DNA of 64,000 bases. Source: Diplonema japonicum (taxonomy: Eukaryota > Euglenozoa > Diplonemea > Diplonemida > Diplonemidae). How positions within the stretch are numbered: position 1 is the first letter of the stretch; each line of letters starts with the position of its first letter. Positions 38,408 through 48,619 of this stretch are shown here, piece after piece. The stretch spans positions 186,001-250,000 of the forward strand of contig OZ025749.1 in assembly GCA_964019335.1 (NCBI GenBank). The letters are read 5' to 3'. Made by a program: the position numbers and the translations under genes. Under the pieces are notes generated by a model. It worked only from the letters and a program-made list of their open reading frames with translations, was not told the origin of the DNA and ran no database searches.

Positions 38408-40372
38408 ATGGTGCGTTCAGTTCTCGCCCACCCGCAGCGGCTTCTGACGGACGTTACTCTCGTGACCCCTAAATGTGTGAAGAAAACAACGGGTGCGACA
38501 TACATGGGCGGTTCCGATCAGAAGGAGGAAGTAAACAAATGGTTAGCAGACGTGGCGGGGGGAGTCTTCAAAGGTGGCTGTACAGGGTGGGCGCTTCTCT
38601 TGGAAACCCAGAGAATGACAACACTGAGATGCATGAAGGAAGGGTGCGAGCTAGAACCAGAGCGGTGCGTGGTGCCCAACCCTAGCAAAGAAGAGTGCGG
38701 CGCATTGAAGGCAACCGGCTGCCACACGTACGAAGGGACCTCGCATGGCTTGCTTCACGAAATGACGGAAGGCACCGGGGGTGTACTAGAAGACCTGACC
38801 TCAAAAGGGTTCAAAACCTTCGACATCGTGTGGCTGGACTACTGCGGAACGCTGATGACGGCGGCGGGGAGGAAGCGACAGACCGACATCCTACACCTCT
38901 TCAGAAGCAACCTTCTGTCCGAGCGATGCTTGCTGGCCATCACATTCTGCGTCCGTGGCAGCAGGAACATGTACAGAGACCAGGTTGCCGATGTCACCAA
39001 AAAGCTTGTCTTCTCCATCGCCAAAGCTTACGGGGTCTCCCTTTCCGTCTCTGGGACGGTTACCTACTCCAGCAAGAGCGGACCCATCCATACCCTTGCT
39101 TTTGTGCGCGGTGTGCCACGCCCCACCAAGCTCCCGGTCTTGAAGTCAACAGGGAGGATTATCTACGAAGGTGCCTTTGACAGACGAGCGACTCTCTTGA
39201 CAGTATGGGCTGCTAAGGCGAAGGGTATTAAACAGCTGTGGGAGTTCATAAGGGACACCGATTGGAGATGCCCAACTCCGCATTACAGAGCAGTGGAACA
39301 GGGCGGACGCGTCTTCGGAGACGCGCTGGGCTCTGGGACAGTCTTCGCTCTCGACACAGGGATGCTGCCCGTTACAAAATACTGCCAGAACAAAGGCATG
39401 AAGGTGGACACTGTTCTGGAGGACATGATGGACGCTGAGGAAGGCTACCCGCACACCGATATCACCAACAACCATGTTGCTGAGATGACATCTGCATACG
39501 ATGGTGTGTGGCTGTCGTATTTAGGTCGCAAAGCGTACCCCGCAAAGATGCTGAGGAAGTGCCATGAATGGGGGGATCTTCGAAACCTCTTGCAGAACAA
39601 GCTTCTCGGGTCGACGCTTGGTCTTGCGATACCTTACGTGTCCGCAGTGGAGCCGTGGGAAGGTTGCTGCACCGACTGGGTTGTTCATGGAGTACAAACA
39701 GCGTGCAGAGACTACAGCCACCCTCTGCTCCACCCTGTGTACGCTTCGTCATGGGTGCTGGGCACACCGCATATGATTGTGGTGTTCAGCACGGACGAGA
39801 AATGCAAGGTGGGGCTCCCGACAACCAGCGACCCCGAGGTGAAACGGTGGGAAAACCATATAAACTGGGACCTGAACCGGGCTAAAAGAACCACCTTCCA
39901 CGGCATTAAGTTCAAGGCCCTTGCGAAGGACATCCAACCGATTCTGAGCAGCGAGGAGTCTTGTGTGATCTGTGAACCGGGTGTGTTCTACCTTGCTCCT
40001 CTGTACAGCAGGTGCCAGTTCACGGCACCTGACGAACTTGAAATGATGGAGGCGCGGAGGAAAGGGTTTGAAACGGTCGCACCTACTGAAATAGCGGCGC
40101 AGAACCTTGTTGTCCTGACCAATGAAGGATCGACGCCGTTCGCCCTTATTTGGATGCCTTACATAACCTCTTGGCTCAACGTGCCCGGGTTTTCTTCCAG
40201 GCTTCTGGTCATCCTTGTTGAAGTGTCGCACCACCAACTCTTCGACGATCTGCTTGGCGTTCTCTCCGGTCTCCTCCAAGACCAGTACGAGGCGACAGTG
40301 TCGAAGCACAAGGCGATGATGCACGCAGCCAGACGATGGGAGCTCGTCAGCATTTCGTACCAAACGAAATAA
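38408..40372 (+). CDS. Protein of unknown function, possible methyltransferase-like core
   Basis: The product has 654 residues. The ATG at 38408 follows an A/G-rich leader; the open frame upstream is homopolymer. Residues about 140-235 have an alternating strand/helix pattern: FDIVWLDYCGTL, LLSERCLLAITFCVRG, KLVFSIAKAYGVSLSVSGTVTYSS, PIHTLAFVRG. This is compatible with a Rossmann-type methyltransferase with DYCGT in the motif IV position, but I see no clear GxGxG, so this is tentative. The C-terminal half is unrecognised. A decayed copy of its residues about 478-563 sits in each spacer of the downstream array, so the upstream breakpoint of the array amplification lies in this gene. Confidence 0.65.
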   Translation: MVRSVLAHPQRLLTDVTLVTPKCVKKTTGATYMGGSDQKEEVNKWLADVAGGVFKGGCTGWALLLETQRMTTLRCMKEGCELEPERCVVPNPSKEECGALKATGCHTYEGTSHGLLHEMTEGTGGVLEDLTSKGFKTFDIVWLDYCGTLMTAAGRKRQTDILHLFRSNLLSERCLLAITFCVRGSRNMYRDQVADVTKKLVFSIAKAYGVSLSVSGTVTYSSKSGPIHTLAFVRGVPRPTKLPVLKSTGRIIYEGAFDRRATLLTVWAAKAKGIKQLWEFIRDTDWRCPTPHYRAVEQGGRVFGDALGSGTVFALDTGMLPVTKYCQNKGMKVDTVLEDMMDAEEGYPHTDITNNHVAEMTSAYDGVWLSYLGRKAYPAKMLRKCHEWGDLRNLLQNKLLGSTLGLAIPYVSAVEPWEGCCTDWVVHGVQTACRDYSHPLLHPVYASSWVLGTPHMIVVFSTDEKCKVGLPTTSDPEVKRWENHINWDLNRAKRTTFHGIKFKALAKDIQPILSSEESCVICEPGVFYLAPLYSRCQFTAPDELEMMEARRKGFETVAPTEIAAQNLVVLTNEGSTPFALIWMPYITSWLNVPGFSSRLLVILVEVSHHQLFDDLLGVLSGLLQDQYEATVSKHKAMMHAARRWELVSISYQTK

Positions 40373-40547
40373 AAAAGTAGTTTAAAATCACACTGCCACA
40401 CTCCCCCTAACCAGAAGTGGAAAACAGACAAACAGTTTTTTTTTTCCCCTTATTCTTTTCGCACCCCCTTTTCTCGCACCACAAACCAGCAAAAACCAGG
40501 TTATCCCCCTTTTTTTTTAAAAAAAAAAAACCACTTCCCAAACACAA

Positions 40548-42197
40548 ATGTGGCGTGCAGCATGCTCTGTGGCCCTTGTCGGGCTGCTTGCGGTGCCTTC
40601 AGCGGCGCACCTGACTGTGGTGTGCACGGCGACGTCGCCGCAGCAACCAAACTCATTCGCCTTCTGGTTCATGACCTACGACCACAGCCCTGATGTGGAC
40701 AAGGCACCTGGGATGGTGTACATCAAGGACCCCAGTGCGAACGTGGTGCAGGCGGAGTTCTCGAACTTCTGCAAACCAGGGTCGGGGCTGCCGAAGGGAG
40801 GGGCAACGGTGGACGTGTTCGAAAACCTTTTGAAAACGCACTGCCTGGGACTGTCTGACCCGAGCGGGAGGGTCCCCATCTTCTCGGACAGCCAGCTGAC
40901 CTGCTACAACCCAGACACGAACAACCCTATCCCCCACTACGCCCTGGGGGTGACGGGGAGCACCGCCGTCGACACCCCTTACCACACGAGCGTCATGACA
41001 GACTACTACTTCGTGGTGGTGGAGAACACGAACGGGGACGTGTTGAAGTCGGGGAGCTACGTGACTTGGTTCACAGGGACGGACCAGAACATGGACCCCT
41101 GCAGCACGGACTACCCCTGCTCCCTCGCCTCGCAGGCCTGGACCTTCGACATCTCTGTGATCAACGGGGGCCCGAGGTGCAAGACGGCTCCCCCCTCTTC
41201 CCTGACGGCCAACGTGGTCCCCGCGACGCTCAGCCAGTGCGACGGGTCGGTGCTCTCCATCTTCGTGGGGGAGGTGTGCCAGGCGCAGTGCGAGGCTGGC
41301 TACTCGAAGGCCGGGGTGCTGGAGTGCGTGGACAACGGGGACGGGACGGGGTCCTGGAGCAGCGGCTTCGCCTGCACGAACGACGTTGTGTGCGAGGTAC
41401 CGTCGGCGGCGAACCAGAACAACCACCTCATCAGCCCGGACATCAAGGGAGTGCTTCCCCCGTGCGGGGCGCTCACCCCCGCGGACACGAGCTGCCCGTA
41501 CACCTGCAACGGGTTCGGACACCAGACAGGTCCCGGGAAGATCAGGTGCACCAACGTGAACGGGAAGGGGGTGTGGAAGGCGGACGTGGCTGCGGGAGGG
41601 TACGACGGATGCGCTTGGACGGTCGCCCCGCCCCCTACCCCGCAGCCCACCAATGTTCCGTGCAATGACGGGGTGGAGGTGGTGGTGGGGGCAGGACCTT
41701 CTTCTGCTGTCCTTCTCGGGACCCCTTTGGACGGGGAGGACCGCTTCGAAGGCAGTGGGGTGAGGCTCACCAGGATCCCTTCGAGCTTTCAACAGATGAG
41801 GCTGCACGTCCCCGCCCTCCCTGTGGCCGAGGGGACCTCGATGGAGCTGAAGTGCTGTGGAACGGAGGTGTGCGAGTTCGTGGTGTCCCACTACCACTGT
41901 CCTCCTTGCTCTAGAACGGTGAACGGGGGCTTCCCCTCCCTCCTTCCCCTCTCTGGTTTTACGTCCGCCTCCTGCGCACCTCGGTACGGCACCACAGAGC
42001 AGAGGATGGTCTCCTACAGGATCCAGGTGCAGCCGGGGGAGTCCGTTGAGGTCCCCAAGACCACCACAGAGGCCTCCTCTTTCGTCGTCTTCAGCCAGAC
42101 TGGGGCCCTTCCCAGTGATTGGTGTCCTGCTCTGGAGAACAGGGGTTGTGGAGGACCCTGTCCCGTCACCGTTTGCTCTTGCCACACTACCTTGTGA
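40548..42197 (+). CDS. Secreted Cys-rich protein with CCP/sushi-like modules, copy 1
   Basis: The product has 549 residues. A signal peptide is clear (residues 1-20, ending VPSAA before HLTVV). Residues about 20-210 form an unrecognised ectodomain with paired Cys. At about 215-285 and 290-355 there are two segments with CCP/sushi-like spacing: CDGSVLSIFVGEVCQAQC, then GYSKAGVLECVDNGDGTGSW; and CPYTCNGFGHQTGPGKIRC, then GVWKADVAAG. A Pro-rich linker (APPPTPQPTNVPC) leads to a final Cys-rich domain ending CGGPCPVTVCSCHTTL. There is no transmembrane segment or GPI-type tail, so secretion is expected. CCP modules usually bind proteins or glycans; the role here is unknown. Codons strongly favour C or G at the third position. 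The stop sits in a GAT repeat. Confidence 0.9.
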   Translation: MWRAACSVALVGLLAVPSAAHLTVVCTATSPQQPNSFAFWFMTYDHSPDVDKAPGMVYIKDPSANVVQAEFSNFCKPGSGLPKGGATVDVFENLLKTHCLGLSDPSGRVPIFSDSQLTCYNPDTNNPIPHYALGVTGSTAVDTPYHTSVMTDYYFVVVENTNGDVLKSGSYVTWFTGTDQNMDPCSTDYPCSLASQAWTFDISVINGGPRCKTAPPSSLTANVVPATLSQCDGSVLSIFVGEVCQAQCEAGYSKAGVLECVDNGDGTGSWSSGFACTNDVVCEVPSAANQNNHLISPDIKGVLPPCGALTPADTSCPYTCNGFGHQTGPGKIRCTNVNGKGVWKADVAAGGYDGCAWTVAPPPTPQPTNVPCNDGVEVVVGAGPSSAVLLGTPLDGEDRFEGSGVRLTRIPSSFQQMRLHVPALPVAEGTSMELKCCGTEVCEFVVSHYHCPPCSRTVNGGFPSLLPLSGFTSASCAPRYGTTEQRMVSYRIQVQPGESVEVPKTTTEASSFVVFSQTGALPSDWCPALENRGCGGPCPVTVCSCHTTL

Positions 42198-42420
42198 TGA
42201 TGATGATGATGATGTGCGAGAAAAATAGTTGATTCCTTTTTCTTTTTTCTTCTTCTTTTTTTCTTTTACAAATCTTTTGTCTTTTAAAAAAATGATCATT
42301 TATTAACTATATGCAACTTGTGCCGAGCAAGAAATCTTAGCAGCTATTTGAAACCTTTTTTTTTGCTCGTGAGATGGCAAATAGTCTAAATAATTGTTTT
42401 TTCACCCATGTTTTTACCTT

Positions 42421-42439
42421 TTACCTACCCGGTAGGTAA
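42421..42439 (+). repeat. Inverted repeat in array spacer
   Basis: TTACCTACC and GGTAGGTAA form perfect 9-bp arms around a single C. The same hairpin recurs in each unit (about 45632, 48843, 52055, 55267). It lies about 225 nt downstream of the stop codon and may be a 3'UTR or processing signal. Confidence 0.6.
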
Positions 42440-43110
42440 TACCTTTTTTTTCACCCCTCCCCTCCCCCTTCTTCGCTCTCTTTTTAATTTTAGAAAAAGA
42501 AGATAAGAATCGTATTTCTAAAGAAGAAAAACAAATGAAAGTCGAAGTGAAAAAGGAAAAAAAAAAGAACAAACATCCTTTTATTTGTCTCTTTTTTTAT
42601 TTCTTTTTCGTTCCTTCCTTTCGTTTCTTCTTCTTCTTCTTCTTCTTTTTCTCTCTCCCTTTTCATCTTCTCATTTCCATAATTTAATCAATTCAACCCC
42701 CTTCCTCCCCTTCCCCCCAGGGTTCCCCCCCCCCCCCCCCCCATTCGGCAACAGAGAAGGCTTTTGATATAAAATAAATAAGATAAAGGGTCCCGTCTCT
42801 CGTTTTTGAAATATGGGGGAAAATGAAAAAAGAAAAAAAAAAAAAAAAAAAAAAAGAGAAATTTTCATTATCACCCCCTCCTTCCCCTCCCCTCCGATCG
42901 TTCGCTCGTTTTTCTTCTTTCAAAAAATCGCTTAAGAAAGTCCCCTACCCTTCATTTATTGCTCTTGTTCATGATGCAAGGTTCATGCTTCCCCCTTGGG
43001 GATGATAACTTTCATTAACTGAGACAAAATGACAGGGTTTCTTTCTTATCTTCTTCTTCTTCTTTTTTTTTTTTAAATTATTATTCCCGATAAAATCCTT
43101 TTTTTTTTTA

Positions 43111-43203
43111 AACCCGAACATAATAGGGGTTCCCCCCACCCCCAACCCCCTACACAATTATGATGATCGAAACGCTCCGTGATGTTAGCACACGGATCGG
43201 GGT
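43111..43203 (+). pseudogene. Scraps of the DHHC gene 5' region in array spacer 1
   Basis: CCCGAACATAATAGGGGTTCC and CTACACAATTATGATGA correspond to the DHHC leader and start at about 55970-56012. They are followed at once by CTCCGTGATGTTAGCA, which corresponds to about 56678-56693 within that gene, so about 660 bp are missing. The acceptor-like CCCCAG before the real start is lost here. Equivalent scraps lie about 3211-3212 bp further on in spacers 2-4. Confidence 0.75.
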
Positions 43204-43422
43204 GAGACGGTGGGAAGAACATGTAAACCGGGACTTGAACCGGGTTAAAAGAACAACGTAACCGATTCTGAGCAGAGAGGATAACGAAACGGGCGATCAG
43301 ACAGTTCAAAGAAGAACAGCACGGCCACCACCACAGGTCCCACGCCTGTTCTACCTTGCACTAAACGAGCTTGAAATGATGGAGGCGCGCAGGAAAGGGT
43401 TTGAAACGGTCGCACCTACTGA
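43204..43422 (+). pseudogene. Decayed fragment of the 654-residue gene in array spacer 1
   Basis: The sequence matches about 39839-40094 of the upstream gene with internal deletions. Shared blocks include GAACCGGG, CCGATTCTGAGCAG, GTTCTACCTTGC, CTTGAAATGATGGAGGCGCG and GAAACGGTCGCACCTACTGA. The frame is destroyed. Confidence 0.85.
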
Positions 43423-43424
43423 TA

Positions 43425-43646
43425 GTGAAAAGAGTGAAGTCCCTCATCGCTCGCCATAGGAAAGGTACCCATTTTCACCACCCTCTCCGCGCACAAGCTG
43501 ATGGGAACTGAAAACTGCTCGCAAGCGAGAACGCATCACTCAGCTGCGCTAGACGCTCACGGCCTCGATCGGGGCGAAAGCAATGCTCCGAGAAGGGCCC
43601 ATTGCGCGGCCCTCTTTACAGGGGGCTTGTCCTGTACTTTGAGTTT
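43425..43646 (+). mobile_element. Family B LINE 3'-end fragment in array spacer 1
   Basis: The sequence matches the end of family B ORF2 and its 3'UTR (about 15963-16228) with deletions. Shared blocks include GAGTGAAGTCCCTCATCGC, ACAAGCTGATGG, CGAAAGCAATGCTCC, and the 3' end GGGGG-TTGTCCTG-ACTTTGAGTTT. It sits directly before the pyrimidine tract of the next gene copy, so a 5'-truncated LINE insertion now forms part of that gene's leader region. Confidence 0.85.
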
Positions 43647-43758
43647 CTTCTTCTTTTTTCTTCTTCTTCTCGCACCCCCTTTTCTCGCACCACAAACCAG
43701 CAAAAACCAGGTTATCCCCCTTTTTTTTTAAAAAAAAAAAACCACTTCCCAAACACAA

Positions 43759-45408
43759 ATGTGGCGTGCAGCATGCTCTGTGGCCCTTGTCGGGCTGCTT
43801 GCGGTGCCTTCAGCGGCGCACCTGACTGTGGTGTGCACGGCGACGTCGCCGCAGCAACCAAACTCATTCGCCTTCTGGTTCATGACCTACGACCACAGCC
43901 CTGATGTGGACAAGGCACCTGGGATGGTGTACATCAAGGACCCCAGTGCGAACGTGGTGCAGGCGGAGTTCTCGAACTTCTGCAAACCAGGGTCGGGGCT
44001 GCCGAAGGGAGGGGCAACGGTGGACGTGTTCGAAAACCTTTTGAAAACGCACTGCCTGGGACTGTCTGACCCGAGCGGGAGGGTCCCCATCTTCTCGGAC
44101 AGCCAGCTGACCTGCTACAACCCAGACACGAACAACCCTATCCCCCACTACGCCCTGGGGGTGACGGGGAGCACCGCCGTCGACACCCCTTACCACACGA
44201 GCGTCATGACAGACTACTACTTCGTGGTGGTGGAGAACACGAACGGGGACGTGTTGAAGTCGGGGAGCTACGTGACTTGGTTCACAGGGACGGACCAGAA
44301 CATGGACCCCTGCAGCACGGACTACCCCTGCTCCCTCGCCTCGCAGGCCTGGACCTTCGACATCTCTGTGATCAACGGGGGCCCGAGGTGCAAGACGGCT
44401 CCCCCCTCTTCCCTGACGGCCAACGTGGTCCCCGCGACGCTCAGCCAGTGCGACGGGTCGGTGCTCTCCATCTTCGTGGGGGAGGTGTGCCAGGCGCAGT
44501 GCGAGGCTGGCTACTCGAAGGCCGGGGTGCTGGAGTGCGTGGACAACGGGGACGGGACGGGGTCCTGGAGCAGCGGCTTCGCCTGCACGAACGACGTTGT
44601 GTGCGAGGTACCGTCGGCGGCGAACCAGAACAACCACCTCATCAGCCCGGACATCAAGGGAGTGCTTCCCCCGTGCGGGGCGCTCACCCCCGCGGACACG
44701 AGCTGCCCGTACACCTGCAACGGGTTCGGACACCAGACAGGTCCCGGGAAGATCAGGTGCACCAACGTGAACGGGAAGGGGGTGTGGAAGGCGGACGTGG
44801 CTGCGGGAGGGTACGACGGATGCGCTTGGACGGTCGCCCCGCCCCCTACCCCGCAGCCCACCAATGTTCCGTGCAATGACGGGGTGGAGGTGGTGGTGGG
44901 GGCAGGACCTTCTTCTGCTGTCCTTCTCGGGACCCCTTTGGACGGGGAGGACCGCTTCGAAGGCAGTGGGGTGAGGCTCACCAGGATCCCTTCGAGCTTT
45001 CAACAGATGAGGCTGCACGTCCCCGCCCTCCCTGTGGCCGAGGGGACCTCGATGGAGCTGAAGTGCTGTGGAACGGAGGTGTGCGAGTTCGTGGTGTCCC
45101 ACTACCACTGTCCTCCTTGCTCTAGAACGGTGAACGGGGGCTTCCCCTCCCTCCTTCCCCTCTCTGGTTTTACGTCCGCCTCCTGCGCACCTCGGTACGG
45201 CACCACAGAGCAGAGGATGGTCTCCTACAGGATCCAGGTGCAGCCGGGGGAGTCCGTTGAGGTCCCCAAGACCACCACAGAGGCCTCCTCTTTCGTCGTC
45301 TTCAGCCAGACTGGGGCCCTTCCCAGTGATTGGTGTCCTGCTCTGGAGAACAGGGGTTGTGGAGGACCCTGTCCCGTCACCGTTTGCTCTTGCCACACTA
45401 CCTTGTGA
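43759..45408 (+). CDS. Secreted Cys-rich CCP-like protein, copy 2
   Basis: The predicted protein is identical to the copy at 40548. Its upstream region differs from copy 1: here the leader follows a LINE 3' fragment and a CTT-rich tract, whereas copy 1 follows the intact 3' end of the 654-residue gene. The shared leader from CGCACCCCC to the ATG contains ACAAACCAG and AAAAACCAG as possible acceptors. Confidence 0.9.
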   Translation: MWRAACSVALVGLLAVPSAAHLTVVCTATSPQQPNSFAFWFMTYDHSPDVDKAPGMVYIKDPSANVVQAEFSNFCKPGSGLPKGGATVDVFENLLKTHCLGLSDPSGRVPIFSDSQLTCYNPDTNNPIPHYALGVTGSTAVDTPYHTSVMTDYYFVVVENTNGDVLKSGSYVTWFTGTDQNMDPCSTDYPCSLASQAWTFDISVINGGPRCKTAPPSSLTANVVPATLSQCDGSVLSIFVGEVCQAQCEAGYSKAGVLECVDNGDGTGSWSSGFACTNDVVCEVPSAANQNNHLISPDIKGVLPPCGALTPADTSCPYTCNGFGHQTGPGKIRCTNVNGKGVWKADVAAGGYDGCAWTVAPPPTPQPTNVPCNDGVEVVVGAGPSSAVLLGTPLDGEDRFEGSGVRLTRIPSSFQQMRLHVPALPVAEGTSMELKCCGTEVCEFVVSHYHCPPCSRTVNGGFPSLLPLSGFTSASCAPRYGTTEQRMVSYRIQVQPGESVEVPKTTTEASSFVVFSQTGALPSDWCPALENRGCGGPCPVTVCSCHTTL

Positions 45409-46414
45409 TGATGATGATGATGATGTGCGAGAAAAATAGTTGATTCCTTTTTCTTTTTTCTTCTTCTTTTTTTCTTTTACAAATCTTTTGTCTTTTAAAA
45501 AAATGATCATTTATTAACTATATGCAACTTGTGCCGAGCAAGAAATCTTAGCAGCTATTTGAAACCTTTTTTTTTGCTCGTGAGATGGCAAATAGTCTAA
45601 ATAATTGTTTTTTCACCCATGTTTTTACCTTTTACCTACCCGGTAGGTAATACCTTTTTTTTCACCCCTCCCCTCCCCCTTCTTCGCTCTCTTTTTAATT
45701 TTAGAAAAAGAAGATAAGAATCGTATTTCTAAAGAAGAAAAACAAATGAAAGTCGAAGTGAAAAAGGAAAAAAAAAAGAACAAACATCCTTTTATTTGTC
45801 TCTTTTTTTATTTCTTTTTCGTTCCTTCCTTTCGTTTCTTCTTCTTCTTCTTCTTCTTTTTCTCTCTCCCTTTTCATCTTCTCATTTCCATAATTTAATC
45901 AATTCAACCCCCTTCCTCCCCTTCCCCCCAGGGTTCCCCCCCCCCCCCCCCCCATTCGGCAACAGAGAAGGCTTTTGATATAAAATAAATAAGATAAAGG
46001 GTCCCGTCTCTCGTTTTTGAAATATGGGGGAAAATGAAAAAAGAAAAAAAAAAAAAAAAAAAAAAAGAGAAATTTTCATTATCACCCCCTCCTTCCCCTC
46101 CCCTCCGATCGTTCGCTCGTTTTTCTTCTTTCAAAAAATCGCTTAAGAAAGTCCCCTACCCTTCATTTATTGCTCTTGTTCATGATGCAAGGTTCATGCT
46201 TCCCCCTTGGGGATGATAACTTTCATTAACTGAGACAAAATGACAGGGTTTCTTTCTTATCTTCTTCTTCTTCTTTTTTTTTTTTAAATTATTATTCCCG
46301 ATAAAATCCTTTTTTTTTTTAAACCCGAACATAATAGGGGTTCCCCCCACCCCCAACCCCCTACACAATTATGATGATCGAAACGCTCCGTGATGTTAGC
46401 ACACGGATCGGGGT

Positions 46415-46857
46415 GAGACGGTGGGAAGAACATGTAAACCGGGACTTGAACCGGGTTAAAAGAACAACGTAACCGATTCTGAGCAGAGAGGATAACGAAA
46501 CGGGCGATCAGACAGTTCAAAGAAGAACAGCACGGCCACCACCACAGGTCCCACGCCTGTTCTACCTTGCACTAAACGAGCTTGAAATGATGGAGGCGCG
46601 CAGGAAAGGGTTTGAAACGGTCGCACCTACTGATAGTGAAAAGAGTGAAGTCCCTCATCGCTCGCCATAGGAAAGGTACCCATTTTCACCACCCTCTCCG
46701 CGCACAAGCTGATGGGAACTGAAAACTGCTCGCAAGCGAGAACGCATCACTCAGCTGCGCTAGACGCTCACGGCCTCGATCGGGGCGAAAGCAATGCTCC
46801 GAGAAGGGCCCATTGCGCGGCCCTCTTTACAGGGGGCTTGTCCTGTACTTTGAGTTT
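46415..46857 (+). pseudogene. Spacer 2 mosaic: 654-residue gene scrap plus LINE B 3' end
   Basis: This is the same mosaic as at 43204-43646 (gene scrap about 46415-46633, LINE scrap about 46636-46857), with the same internal deletions. It therefore descends from one original junction. Confidence 0.85.
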
Positions 46858-46969
46858 CTTCTTCTTTTTTCTTCTTCTTCTCGCACCCCCTTTTCTCGCA
46901 CCACAAACCAGCAAAAACCAGGTTATCCCCCTTTTTTTTTAAAAAAAAAAAACCACTTCCCAAACACAA

Positions 46970-48619
46970 ATGTGGCGTGCAGCATGCTCTGTGGCCCTTG
47001 TCGGGCTGCTTGCGGTGCCTTCAGCGGCGCACCTGACTGTGGTGTGCACGGCGACGTCGCCGCAGCAACCAAACTCATTCGCCTTCTGGTTCATGACCTA
47101 CGACCACAGCCCTGATGTGGACAAGGCACCTGGGATGGTGTACATCAAGGACCCCAGTGCGAACGTGGTGCAGGCGGAGTTCTCGAACTTCTGCAAACCA
47201 GGGTCGGGGCTGCCGAAGGGAGGGGCAACGGTGGACGTGTTCGAAAACCTTTTGAAAACGCACTGCCTGGGACTGTCTGACCCGAGCGGGAGGGTCCCCA
47301 TCTTCTCGGACAGCCAGCTGACCTGCTACAACCCAGACACGAACAACCCTATCCCCCACTACGCCCTGGGGGTGACGGGGAGCACCGCCGTCGACACCCC
47401 TTACCACACGAGCGTCATGACAGACTACTACTTCGTGGTGGTGGAGAACACGAACGGGGACGTGTTGAAGTCGGGGAGCTACGTGACTTGGTTCACAGGG
47501 ACGGACCAGAACATGGACCCCTGCAGCACGGACTACCCCTGCTCCCTCGCCTCGCAGGCCTGGACCTTCGACATCTCTGTGATCAACGGGGGCCCGAGGT
47601 GCAAGACGGCTCCCCCCTCTTCCCTGACGGCCAACGTGGTCCCCGCGACGCTCAGCCAGTGCGACGGGTCGGTGCTCTCCATCTTCGTGGGGGAGGTGTG
47701 CCAGGCGCAGTGCGAGGCTGGCTACTCGAAGGCCGGGGTGCTGGAGTGCGTGGACAACGGGGACGGGACGGGGTCCTGGAGCAGCGGCTTCGCCTGCACG
47801 AACGACGTTGTGTGCGAGGTACCGTCGGCGGCGAACCAGAACAACCACCTCATCAGCCCGGACATCAAGGGAGTGCTTCCCCCGTGCGGGGCGCTCACCC
47901 CCGCGGACACGAGCTGCCCGTACACCTGCAACGGGTTCGGACACCAGACAGGTCCCGGGAAGATCAGGTGCACCAACGTGAACGGGAAGGGGGTGTGGAA
48001 GGCGGACGTGGCTGCGGGAGGGTACGACGGATGCGCTTGGACGGTCGCCCCGCCCCCTACCCCGCAGCCCACCAATGTTCCGTGCAATGACGGGGTGGAG
48101 GTGGTGGTGGGGGCAGGACCTTCTTCTGCTGTCCTTCTCGGGACCCCTTTGGACGGGGAGGACCGCTTCGAAGGCAGTGGGGTGAGGCTCACCAGGATCC
48201 CTTCGAGCTTTCAACAGATGAGGCTGCACGTCCCCGCCCTCCCTGTGGCCGAGGGGACCTCGATGGAGCTGAAGTGCTGTGGAACGGAGGTGTGCGAGTT
48301 CGTGGTGTCCCACTACCACTGTCCTCCTTGCTCTAGAACGGTGAACGGGGGCTTCCCCTCCCTCCTTCCCCTCTCTGGTTTTACGTCCGCCTCCTGCGCA
48401 CCTCGGTACGGCACCACAGAGCAGAGGATGGTCTCCTACAGGATCCAGGTGCAGCCGGGGGAGTCCGTTGAGGTCCCCAAGACCACCACAGAGGCCTCCT
48501 CTTTCGTCGTCTTCAGCCAGACTGGGGCCCTTCCCAGTGATTGGTGTCCTGCTCTGGAGAACAGGGGTTGTGGAGGACCCTGTCCCGTCACCGTTTGCTC
48601 TTGCCACACTACCTTGTGA
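46970..48619 (+). CDS. Secreted Cys-rich CCP-like protein, copy 3
   Basis: The predicted protein is identical to copies 1 and 2: signal peptide, two CCP-like segments and a Cys-rich C-terminus. Its downstream spacer has slightly longer C and A homopolymers than spacers 1 and 2, which makes the next period 3212 bp. Confidence 0.9.
   Translation: MWRAACSVALVGLLAVPSAAHLTVVCTATSPQQPNSFAFWFMTYDHSPDVDKAPGMVYIKDPSANVVQAEFSNFCKPGSGLPKGGATVDVFENLLKTHCLGLSDPSGRVPIFSDSQLTCYNPDTNNPIPHYALGVTGSTAVDTPYHTSVMTDYYFVVVENTNGDVLKSGSYVTWFTGTDQNMDPCSTDYPCSLASQAWTFDISVINGGPRCKTAPPSSLTANVVPATLSQCDGSVLSIFVGEVCQAQCEAGYSKAGVLECVDNGDGTGSWSSGFACTNDVVCEVPSAANQNNHLISPDIKGVLPPCGALTPADTSCPYTCNGFGHQTGPGKIRCTNVNGKGVWKADVAAGGYDGCAWTVAPPPTPQPTNVPCNDGVEVVVGAGPSSAVLLGTPLDGEDRFEGSGVRLTRIPSSFQQMRLHVPALPVAEGTSMELKCCGTEVCEFVVSHYHCPPCSRTVNGGFPSLLPLSGFTSASCAPRYGTTEQRMVSYRIQVQPGESVEVPKTTTEASSFVVFSQTGALPSDWCPALENRGCGGPCPVTVCSCHTTL

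Noticed and set aside
39203-39235. Possible 33-nt in-frame intron (GTATGG...AACAG) in the 654-residue gene
   Set aside because: Ends fit the intron pattern, but no known family sequence shows whether removal improves the protein. The retained stretch WAAKAKGIKQLWEF looks like normal helix. Left undecided and not annotated.
40653-42299. Long antisense open frame (548 codons) opposite each array gene
   Set aside because: It arises from the strong C/G third-position bias of the + strand gene. Its translation is His/Arg/Gly-rich without domain pattern, while the + strand product has a signal peptide and ordered Cys spacing.
42962-43025. Box C/D snoRNA-like motifs (ATGATGC, GATGATAA, CTGA) in array spacers
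   Set aside because: Spacing is too short and there is no terminal stem, so it does not make a credible C/D RNA.
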